Assembly (NCBI GenBank): GCA_023488565.1
Contig: JAMDDZ010000054.1
Location: forward strand, 1 to 5,622
From: Bacillota bacterium
Lineage (GTDB): Bacteria > Bacillota > Sulfobacillia > Sulfobacillales > Sulfobacillaceae
DNA length: 5,622 nucleotides
Direction of reading: 5' to 3'
The notes beneath the pieces are model-generated. The model made no database searches. It had not been told where the DNA came from and worked only from the letters and a program-made list of their open reading frames with translations. This document shows, one piece after another, positions 1 to 5,622 of this stretch; position 1 is the stretch's first letter; each line of letters opens with the position of its first letter. The position numbers and the translations under genes were made by a program.

Positions 1-839
1 TTTGTCGAACCCCCGAGCGCCATGACTAGGGTAATCGCATTTTCGAAAGCTTTTTTCGTCATAATGTCTCGAGGGTAAATTCTTTTTCTAAGAAGATCGG
101 CGACCACATACCCTGCTTTGTAACAGTCATCCCGTTTTAACGCAGTTTCTGCTGGATTTGAAGCGCTTCCCGGCAAACTCATCCCCATTGCTTCAATAGC
201 AGAGGCCATTGAATTTGCCGTATACATGCCGCCACAGGAACCGGCACCTGGACAAGCGCGACACTCAATATCATGCAGTTGTTCACGGTCAATATCACCT
301 GCATTATACTGTCCTACCGCCTCAAAAACGGAAACGATGTCAATATCTTTTCCCTCTTTAGATTTCCCAGGGGAAATGGTTCCGCCGTATACAAAGACCG
401 AAGGAATATTTAAGCGCCCGATTGCGATCATACATCCGGGCATATTTTTATCACAACCACCAATAGCCACGAGTCCGTCAAGTCGCTCTGCACCAACTAC
501 GGTTTCAATTGAATCGGCAATCACTTCACGGCTTGGCAGTGAATAGCGCATACCTTCATGGCCCATGGAGATTCCGTCTGAGACGGTAATGGTATTAAAA
601 ACAAGTGGTTTTCCCCCACCATCTTTCGCACCTTCCTTTGCTTGCAACGCCAGTTTGTCGATATGTATGTTGCACGGAGTCACTTCACTCCATGTGCTGG
701 CAATACCGATCATCGGCTTATTGAAATCTTCGTCAGTAAATCCGACGGCCCGAAGCATGGCCCGATTAGGGGCGCGGTTTTCTCCTTCGCTGATGACAAT
801 GCTGCGAATTCGCAAATCGTTATTGTGTTTCTGTTCCAT
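1..839 (-). CDS. ilvD: Dihydroxy-acid dehydratase, N-terminal 279 residues (cut by window edge)
   Basis: IlvD dehydrates 2,3-dihydroxy-isovalerate and 2,3-dihydroxy-methylvalerate to the 2-keto acids in the cytoplasmic pathway to valine, isoleucine, leucine and pantothenate. Seen: 279 complete codons, about half of the usual 555-570 residues; the rest lies beyond the left edge. Three cysteines at the [2Fe-2S] ligand positions are spaced 73 and 73: C56 (TPCNIH), C129 (GGCDKNMPG) and C202 (GSCGGMYTAN). Asp88 (TVSDGISMG), Asp130 and Lys131 match the Mg2+ site and the carbamylated lysine of the family. The fragment ends in the conserved MALGGST. The start is firm: an in-frame TGA lies at 846-848 and AAAGGA (849-854) sits 9 nt upstream of the ATG. 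No frameshift was seen. It follows dabA on the same strand after 418 bp, so it is probably transcribed separately. It is more AT-rich than dabAB. The alternative, a sugar-acid dehydratase of the same IlvD/Edd superfamily, is less likely given the motif match. Confidence 0.96.
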   Translation of the reverse strand, partial: MEQKHNNDLRIRSIVISEGENRAPNRAMLRAVGFTDEDFNKPMIGIASTWSEVTPCNIHIDKLALQAKEGAKDGGGKPLVFNTITVSDGISMGHEGMRYSLPSREVIADSIETVVGAERLDGLVAIGGCDKNMPGCMIAIGRLNIPSVFVYGGTISPGKSKEGKDIDIVSVFEAVGQYNAGDIDREQLHDIECRACPGAGSCGGMYTANSMASAIEAMGMSLPGSASNPAETALKRDDCYKAGYVVADLLRKRIYPRDIMTKKAFENAITLVMALGGST

Positions 840-1257
840 GTCGTGTCATCCTTTCATCTCATCAAGTTGTAAGTATGGGTTGTCTGGTGGGCACTGGGCT
901 GACGGTGCTGACTTACCTCAGGTACTGAATCCGGTAATGGCACTGGGAGCGGTCATGAATTTCTTAGATAAAGTTTGGACCCGATGCCACATCATTCACG
1001 TCGCAGGCCCCTGCCGCGATTTCCATGATGAGGTATCGGCCGCAGCGCCCACATGTCCTGCCCACGTACTCCAGACCCCCAGATCAGGGCCAAATCTGCC
1101 TCCACCCTTAATCCTAAACCCGCGGCCGGCACATAAAGCTTGAGAAATCGGCAGCCCTCAGGTGCCTTAGCGCCTGCTCTTCCGTCGTTTTGTGGAGGAA
1201 CGTTATGGAGTTCCGTCAGAAAGCGTTCAGTAGCATCCGTGCGGCCAATCCGGTCGT
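840..1257. other. Spacer between dabA and ilvD without a convincing gene
   Basis: This 418-bp stretch holds the ilvD ribosome binding site at its left end and otherwise nothing I can name. I looked for a T-box or amino-acid leader ahead of ilvD, a U-tailed terminator after dabA, tRNA-like cloverleaves and insertion-sequence ends, and found none. Local structures that are visible: an imperfect hairpin at 1159-1176 (CAGGTGC / GCGCCTG, loop CTTA, one G-U pair on the plus strand, no T-run); an 11-bp palindrome TACCT-C-AGGTA at 914-924; and inverted GTAAGT (869-874) / ACTTAC (911-916). No good -35/-10 pair for ilvD is evident. The best -10-like hexamer, CATACT just upstream of the ribosome binding site, lacks a partner. 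Open frames here (for example minus 992-1273, 93 codons) have low-complexity, R/G-rich translations and overlap the dabA end, so I do not call them. Confidence 0.6.
849..854 (-). promoter_or_regulatory. Ribosome binding site of ilvD
   Basis: AAAGGA is read on the minus strand, 9 nt before the ilvD ATG (837-839). Together with the in-frame stop at 846-848 it fixes the ilvD start. Confidence 0.75.
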
Positions 1258-3735
1258 TTAGTTCCGACGCCATTGCTTGTCGATACCGCGACGATTCATG
1301 TTGCCATCTTCATCGATCTGGAAAAGGTGAATCCATGCGTTGTCCACCAGTTCCCGCACCCTGTTATGGCGGGCGATCACGTCATCGATGGCGCGTTGTG
1401 GGGCCTCGATGATGACATTAAGGCGCATTGGCTCATGCATCCACCGTGCGCCGTCGTGCAGTGACTGCAACGCCAAACCCGCTCTCAAGTCTCCGCCGTT
1501 GCCTTCCAGCACACCAATCGAGCCGCCCACCACGTTATGCAGGACCTTATTGCCGCTGCCGAACCGATGATTATCGACCACTGACCCGTAGTATTGCATA
1601 TTGATCCAATTGGCCACGATCATGGGTGCAGTCATAATCAACTGTAGCGTGTCAAAGTGGGCGTCATTGTGCCAGTTGTACTCATGCAAGAATGCACGCC
1701 CGGCCAGGTCGCGGTGTACAGTACGTGAACGCGGGGCCGCTATAAAGGCGGCATTACCGGCCAACGCCCATTCGGGGCGTACCTGTGCCCAGTCACGAGT
1801 GCGCCGCCGCATATCCGCATGAATCGTCGGCATTGGCACATCGCCGATCCCCAAAAACGTCGCACGCTCCATGCGAGTTATCTGTCCAGCAGTTGCCAAC
1901 CACCGGTGCATTTTGGTTACGTCGGCAGTGTGCGATGATGGCACGTCATCGGTGTTGAACAACTGGACCTCATCCGTGGTTGTATCATGCAGCCCCGCCA
2001 TAAAATAAGTATCGGCTGGGATTTCAATACCCTTGGCCACGAGACCGCGGCGGGTCAATGGATCATTGAGCAAACTAGCGGCAATACGGGCACTGGCCTC
2101 GCCAGACTGACCGCCGCAAGCGCCACAATCAAGGCCGGTGGCCTGCGGATTATTGACTGTGGTACTACCATGCCCAACAAACAATACCAACCGCGCGAAG
2201 TCTCGGACCATCCCCATATTCCGCAACACGAACTCCGCTACCGAAGGGCGATCAGTCTCGGGGATACCGGTCAGTCCGCCGTTCACGCACGCTTCTGACC
2301 CTAATTCTCCATGAGTCAGTACAGGCCCCAACCGTTCGTGGACCCCAACCGATAGACCCATGCGCTCGGGAAGCGATACCGGACGGGTCCACCCCATGCT
2401 GTCGCTAATGAGCTTCGGGGCCGACAATAAACCGACCGCCTCGACGAACGCGAAAGTTGATGATGCCGAAGTTTTAAAGGTTTTCCAAGCCTTGGCCACA
2501 CGCATCCGTGTGTGCCGCTGAACGATCAGTTTGTCCGCCTCCCACGCATTTGCACTGTCTAAGCACTCACCAATGCGATAGGAAGGATTGAACAATATGG
2601 GAAGATGCCCCTTGGCCTCGACGGCGCCAAAAGGGAGATATTCCATTAGGATACCGAAAAATCCGGCAAAACCCAGTGTCTGAACCCTTGGTGCAACCGT
2701 CTCTAATGCACGCCGGTAAACCTCGGAACGCACGTCGATACAAAACACCGCCTGCACGTCGGCCCGACCTTTGTGTTCCGCCGCTCCCTGGGCGCCAATC
2801 AGCGACATCGTCAATTGTCTTTGATAGCCGACCTCGAATGCTGTTTGCAACACTGCATCAATGTGGAAGCCGACATCGGTATGACCAATCGGTTTGGTGA
2901 CCGCCGCCAGGGACTGGCGCCAATGCGTCTCAAGTGTTTCGCTATAGCACAATTTATAGAGCAAGGCGTCCCACGCAAGACGTATGGCGAGCAGATCCCG
3001 TATCGAATCATCGTGATCTCCCTGGAGTTCTGCCTGCCAACGTAGGTAACGTGTCCATCCCGCCCAACCGCCGATGCTCAATAACGCTGCGTACAGGTAA
3101 TCGTCAATCGCCGCCGGCGGCATATCCAGTTCTCGTAACGCCCAAACAATGGCGCCTTGTGCGGTATTCGGCAACGTGGCCATCGCCTGGCGCATACCGC
3201 GCACGCCCATCATCCTCGGGCTCTTGTCAAAACACGTAAATGCGCGCCAGCCACTATAGAGCGATGTATCTCTCCAAGGCATCGACCATAGCGCTTGACC
3301 TTCGTCAAAATATGCTGCACAGTACCGACTGATTCGCTCGACGACGAAATTCGACCAGTCCTTTCCATCGAGTCCTCCCAGTACGTTCGTGACGAGATTG
3401 AGTGGTGTTACCGAAGCTGGGGTGTCACGGGCAAGCACTTGCTCAAAGGACGACACGTCCCACAAAATCCCTAATTGTTGTAACGCCGCCGCCAAATCGG
3501 CCCGTGTGATTCGGCCACGCGCAATTTGCTCGTGGTAGTAGGCACGGGGCATGCACAATCCCGTCCCGGTGATTCGTTCAAGTGTTTCGTGGGCCTGCCA
3601 AAACGCTTGATTACTTAGACCAAAATACGGGTTCACCGCCACGAAATTTTTGAGAGGCCACAAAGGTGCAATATGCTGGCAGGCTGCCTCCACCTTATCC
3701 ATGACCTGCGATTCGTACGTCTCCATAAGGTTCAT
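1258..3735 (-). CDS. dabA: DabA, zinc-dependent carbonic-anhydrase-like subunit of the DAB inorganic carbon pump (DUF2309/YbcC family)
   Basis: DabA works at the inner face of the membrane with DabB and is thought to hydrate CO2 to bicarbonate in one direction, powered by cation flow through DabB. Seen, numbered from the chosen start (825 residues): WPLKNFVAVNPYFGL at 26-40, the family's N-terminal signature; FCIDVRSE with C332 and D334; VGHGSTTVNNP with H522; DCGACGGQ with C537 and C540; and a conserved C-terminal block at about 710-779 (NHRFGSGNKVLHN, then HEPMRLNVIIEAP). C332, D334, H522 and C537 correspond to the catalytic and zinc residues C351, D353, H524 and C539 of Halothiobacillus DabA; the H-to-C spacing of 15 is identical. 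No signal peptide or clear membrane segment is seen. The length fits the compact family members (YbcC is about 870). Start: ATG 3735 overlaps the dabB TGA as ATGA and has GGGAGGTGA 4 nt upstream (GGAGG 7 nt). An in-frame ATG at 3750 would put that site inside the coding sequence, so it is less likely. It is intact with no frameshift. Confidence 0.96.
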   Translation of the reverse strand: MNLMETYESQVMDKVEAACQHIAPLWPLKNFVAVNPYFGLSNQAFWQAHETLERITGTGLCMPRAYYHEQIARGRITRADLAAALQQLGILWDVSSFEQVLARDTPASVTPLNLVTNVLGGLDGKDWSNFVVERISRYCAAYFDEGQALWSMPWRDTSLYSGWRAFTCFDKSPRMMGVRGMRQAMATLPNTAQGAIVWALRELDMPPAAIDDYLYAALLSIGGWAGWTRYLRWQAELQGDHDDSIRDLLAIRLAWDALLYKLCYSETLETHWRQSLAAVTKPIGHTDVGFHIDAVLQTAFEVGYQRQLTMSLIGAQGAAEHKGRADVQAVFCIDVRSEVYRRALETVAPRVQTLGFAGFFGILMEYLPFGAVEAKGHLPILFNPSYRIGECLDSANAWEADKLIVQRHTRMRVAKAWKTFKTSASSTFAFVEAVGLLSAPKLISDSMGWTRPVSLPERMGLSVGVHERLGPVLTHGELGSEACVNGGLTGIPETDRPSVAEFVLRNMGMVRDFARLVLFVGHGSTTVNNPQATGLDCGACGGQSGEASARIAASLLNDPLTRRGLVAKGIEIPADTYFMAGLHDTTTDEVQLFNTDDVPSSHTADVTKMHRWLATAGQITRMERATFLGIGDVPMPTIHADMRRRTRDWAQVRPEWALAGNAAFIAAPRSRTVHRDLAGRAFLHEYNWHNDAHFDTLQLIMTAPMIVANWINMQYYGSVVDNHRFGSGNKVLHNVVGGSIGVLEGNGGDLRAGLALQSLHDGARWMHEPMRLNVIIEAPQRAIDDVIARHNRVRELVDNAWIHLFQIDEDGNMNRRGIDKQWRRN

Positions 3736-5393
3736 GATGTCACCTCCCATAAGTCATCTTCGCGTGTTGCCGGCAATGGCTCCGCAAAGTTACCTTGCCC
3801 GAATTTCCGCACCAATCGAGTGAAGAACATGTCGATATACAGGTCGTTGTAAAGATGTACATAGATCGCCTGCCAAAATGGGTGATGCAGGATTCGAGGC
3901 AGCATCTGTTGCACAAATAGAAGACCCACGAACACAAAGATGATGGCTCCCAAAATCCCATCATGGACGACCCCCGCTGAACCTTGGGCAGGGGGCAACG
4001 TCGCACCAAATATCGTGGTAAACAGGATGTCAAGGCCGAAATAAGCCGCGGAAATCAGAGCACTGAGGCTGATCATCATCCATAGGAAGCCTTTCATGCC
4101 AATTTTGCCCATATTCAACGCTTGCAACAGTAAGTGAGAGATAGCCACCGTCAGAATTATTCCCATAACAATCAGCGGAGTCTGTTGGAGCCACGGTACC
4201 CCAAAAACCAATCGCATACCGATGACTACCGGAGCCGCAATTATAAGACTCGCTATCGCCTTTCCCATCGTCGCGGCACGGGGCACAGTCGGTAACGCAG
4301 GTACCCGGAAGTGATCCACCACGCTACCCGACGAAAGAAAAGCATGGGCCTTGTAGACGGAGTGCGAGACAATATGCAACAACACCAGGCTGTAGAGACC
4401 AAGGCCGCATTCCATCAGCATGAAACCCACTTGCGCACAGGTGGAATAGGCCAGTGACCCCTTAATATTGGTCGTTGTCATCATCATTAGAGAAGCTGCT
4501 GCGATGGAAACTAGGCCCGTCACAATCAGTGCATCCCCGGTCCACATCGCCCGTGACATGATAGGAACCATGCGGAGGATCAAAAACGCGCCGGTATAGA
4601 TGATGCCGGCGTGTAACAACGCCGACACCGGTGTCGGTGCTTCCATCACTTGAATGAGCCATCCATGAAACGGGAATTGCGCACTCTTTAGGACCGCACT
4701 CACAACGAGGAGGCCGCTTGCGATCTGCAAAGGTTCCGGCAGAGATCCGTGGATTCCGGCCAGTGCGGGCCCAATGCCGGCGAACTGCGACGTATGCAGT
4801 GTGTGAGCAATGAGCACAAAGGCTACTAACAGACTTGCATCCGCTATTCGGTGGAGCAGATATTTCTTACGGGCAGCAAGCACCGCGACGGGGCGCTCGC
4901 GGTAAAACGCCAGCAACTTGTGCAGGCACAGGCTGGTGACGATCCAGAAAATTAGAAATACCCACATGTTGCCAGAAGAAATCATCATCAAAAATGAACC
5001 TAATGTAAAACTTAGCCACCGATGAAAGCGCCCTTCGTGGGTATCGCCAACCAGATAAGTATACGCATAACGAGCAACGACCATGCCGACCAAGGCTACC
5101 AGCAACAACAGGAGCACGGTAAGGCTGTTGACGTCGGCGTTGACCGCTAGTACGCCCAGTCTTTCTGGCAAATGTACCGAAATGTAGGTCGTGGAGTGGG
5201 TCATTCCCACTCCATAGGTCACAGCCGCCAAAATCGCGCACAGCAAAGCGAACCAAGAGGCCCCCATTGTCAATGCCCTCATTAGTCTGGCGTGGCGGTC
5301 AGCACCGATACCCACAACAAGGCCCACCACGAACAAGGGCCAAGGCAAAATCAGCATGAGTGAAGATGTTATCATACTTGGATGCACTGGCAT
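3732..5393 (-). CDS. dabB: DabB, NuoL/MrpA-like membrane subunit of the DAB inorganic carbon pump
   Basis: DabB is the membrane partner of DabA; it is believed to carry the cation (H+ or Na+) flow that drives CO2 hydration by DabA. Seen, numbered from the chosen start (553 residues): about 14 hydrophobic segments by eye, and the proton-translocating antiporter core (proton_antipo_M type) at about 125-425. K236 sits in LKSAQFPFHGWL, followed by E251 and H261 in MEAPTPVSALLHAG. LAYSTCAQVGFM lies at about 314-325 and HIVSHSVYKAHAFLSSGSV at about 339-357, with H343, K348 and H350. The segment equivalent to NuoL helix 5 reads FWIVTSLCLHKLLAFY (about 149-164) and lacks the NuoL glutamate. The protein ends soon after YNDLYIDMFF, without the long NuoL lateral helix. 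Start: ATG 5393 has AAAGGTGG 8 nt upstream; an in-frame GTG at 5405 lies inside that site. It is first in the operon and overlaps dabA by 4 nt. A respiratory NuoL/NdhF is unlikely because dabA follows directly and no other nuo gene is present. Confidence 0.94.
   Translation of the reverse strand: MPVHPSMITSSLMLILPWPLFVVGLVVGIGADRHARLMRALTMGASWFALLCAILAAVTYGVGMTHSTTYISVHLPERLGVLAVNADVNSLTVLLLLLVALVGMVVARYAYTYLVGDTHEGRFHRWLSFTLGSFLMMISSGNMWVFLIFWIVTSLCLHKLLAFYRERPVAVLAARKKYLLHRIADASLLVAFVLIAHTLHTSQFAGIGPALAGIHGSLPEPLQIASGLLVVSAVLKSAQFPFHGWLIQVMEAPTPVSALLHAGIIYTGAFLILRMVPIMSRAMWTGDALIVTGLVSIAAASLMMMTTTNIKGSLAYSTCAQVGFMLMECGLGLYSLVLLHIVSHSVYKAHAFLSSGSVVDHFRVPALPTVPRAATMGKAIASLIIAAPVVIGMRLVFGVPWLQQTPLIVMGIILTVAISHLLLQALNMGKIGMKGFLWMMISLSALISAAYFGLDILFTTIFGATLPPAQGSAGVVHDGILGAIIFVFVGLLFVQQMLPRILHHPFWQAIYVHLYNDLYIDMFFTRLVRKFGQGNFAEPLPATREDDLWEVTS
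3740..3748 (-). promoter_or_regulatory. Ribosome binding site of dabA, inside the end of dabB
   Basis: GGGAGGTGA on the minus strand lies within the last codons of dabB. GGAGG ends 7 nt before the ATG at 3735, an ideal distance. This site decides the dabA start against the in-frame ATG at 3750, and with the ATGA stop/start overlap it points to coupled translation of dabB and dabA. Confidence 0.85.
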
Positions 5394-5401
5394 AGCAATA
5401 A

Positions 5402-5409
5402 CCACCTTT
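5402..5409 (-). promoter_or_regulatory. Ribosome binding site of dabB
   Basis: AAAGGTGG lies 8 nt before the ATG at 5393 and contains the alternative GTG (5403-5405), which favours the ATG as the true start. The surrounding GCAAAGGTG (5403-5411) is an exact 9-nt copy of a piece of the upstream hairpin arm (5484-5492), so the hairpin's other arm can also pair with this site. Confidence 0.75.
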
Positions 5410-5460
5410 GCTTTTATCGTTGAATGTTGAAGGCCTGCACGCCAAAATCACCGAGATCAT

Positions 5461-5494
5461 TGGCAAAGGGCCTGCAGTAACGGCACCTTTGCCA
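5461..5494 (-). promoter_or_regulatory. Stem-loop in the dabB leader, possible translational switch
   Basis: The arms TGGCAAAGG (5486-5494 read on the minus strand) and CCTTTGCCA (5461-5469) pair perfectly over 9 bp. The stem continues with GCC/GGC (5482-5484 with 5470-5472) across a single bulged base at 5485, and closes on a 9-nt loop (5473-5481). It lies about 43-76 nt after the inferred transcription start and some 50 nt before the dabB ribosome binding site. There is no T-run after it on either strand, so a simple terminator is unlikely. CCTTTGC in the 3' arm is also complementary to GCAAAGG at the dabB site (5405-5411), giving an alternative fold. The stem itself is plainly in the sequence; the regulatory role is inferred. 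I do not recognise it as a known riboswitch class. Confidence 0.55.
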
Positions 5495-5500
5495 GCTTAA

Positions 5501-5533
5501 TATTTATACGACATTTTTATCACGAATTAAATA
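5501..5533. promoter_or_regulatory. AT-rich imperfect inverted repeat just after the dab promoter, possible operator
   Basis: TATTTATACG (5501-5510) and CGAATTAAATA (5523-5533) form an imperfect inverted repeat around a 12-bp AT-rich centre. It begins a few bases downstream of the inferred transcription start, where a repressor could block initiation or early elongation. Such AT-rich repeats also arise by chance, and no regulator gene is present in the window. Confidence 0.25.
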
Positions 5534-5543
5534 GCGCTTTTTT

Positions 5544-5572
5544 ATTATACGGAACAGCCTTCGACGATGCAA
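5544..5572 (-). promoter_or_regulatory. Probable sigma-70-type promoter of the dabBA operon
   Basis: On the minus strand, -35 TTGCAT (5567-5572) and a perfect -10 TATAAT (5544-5549) are separated by exactly 17 bp, followed by an A-rich run. The -35 box matches the consensus only in TTG, which often goes with an activated promoter. The expected start of transcription is near 5537, which leaves a leader of about 144 nt before the dabB ATG. A second TTGACT at 5591-5596 has no matching -10 at the right distance. Confidence 0.6.
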
Positions 5573-5622
5573 CCGGTCGCGAGGTAAAATAGTCAATCCG
5601 CATTATTGCCCCGTCGATCTAA

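Noticed and set aside
840..1140. T-box or amino-acid attenuator ahead of ilvD
   Set aside because: No T-box core sequence, no run of Val, Leu or Ile codons in a short leader frame, and no terminator stem was found.
565..1143. 192-codon plus-strand open frame
   Set aside because: Most of it is antisense to ilvD, whose minus-strand translation matches the family throughout; it is a shadow of that gene.
1159..1176. Hairpin after dabA as a rho-independent terminator
   Set aside because: The stem is only 7 bp with one pair that mismatches on the minus-strand RNA, and no U-run follows on that strand.
992..1273. 93-codon minus-strand open frame overlapping the dabA end
   Set aside because: It overlaps dabA in another frame, has no ribosome site outside dabA, and its translation is rich in R and G with no recognisable motif.
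5461..5494. Leader stem-loop as a terminator of a gene from either side
   Set aside because: Neither strand has a T-run directly after the stem, and no gene ends next to it.
5421..5499. Plus-strand frame reading VEGLHAKITEIIGKGPAV and ending TAA at 5497-5499
   Set aside because: It looks protein-like but has no start with a ribosome site, lies entirely in the dabB leader, and the region is better explained by the hairpin.
5520..5603. 27-codon minus-strand frame starting MRIDYFTSRPV
   Set aside because: It runs across the promoter boxes, has only a weak GGGG ahead of its ATG and matches nothing I know.
1..5622. CRISPR array, tRNA or rRNA
   Set aside because: No regularly spaced repeats and no cloverleaf or rRNA-like stretch were seen on either strand.

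Overview
All three protein genes in this window lie on the minus strand, so the window reads right to left. From the right edge the order is: a promoter and leader region (about 5394-5622), dabB (3732-5393), dabA (1258-3735), a 418-bp spacer (840-1257), and the 5' half of ilvD (1-839, running off the left edge).

The main content is a dabB-dabA operon. It encodes a two-protein inorganic-carbon accumulation (DAB) complex: a membrane proton-channel-like subunit related to NuoL (DabB) and a large cytoplasmic, zinc-dependent, carbonic-anhydrase-like subunit of the DUF2309/YbcC family (DabA). All four DabA active-site residues known from the family are present. The two genes overlap by an ATGA, and a strong ribosome binding site for dabA lies inside the dabB tail, so production of the two subunits is probably coupled. 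In characterised systems the pair converts CO2 to bicarbonate one way, driven by the cation gradient, and feeds carboxylating enzymes such as RuBisCO, PEP carboxylase or biotin carboxylases. No RuBisCO, carboxysome gene or LysR regulator is visible here, so whether this host is an autotroph cannot be decided from the window.

Upstream of dabB there is a good sigma-70-type promoter (perfect TATAAT, 17-bp spacer). It is followed by a leader of about 144 nt with a strong stem-loop. One arm of that stem is also complementary to the dabB ribosome binding site, which suggests an RNA switch over dabB translation. This is the least expected signal in the window.

The partial gene at the left is dihydroxy-acid dehydratase (branched-chain amino acid and pantothenate pathway), of the three-cysteine [2Fe-2S] type. 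It has its own ribosome binding site and is noticeably more AT-rich than the dab genes in sampled rows (about 45% against 58% G+C). The spacer between dabA and ilvD shows no convincing gene, T-box or canonical terminator.

The strong purine-rich ribosome binding sites and moderate G+C would fit a Gram-positive host, for example an acidophilic or sulfur-oxidising Firmicute. That is only an impression; nothing in the window identifies a genus.
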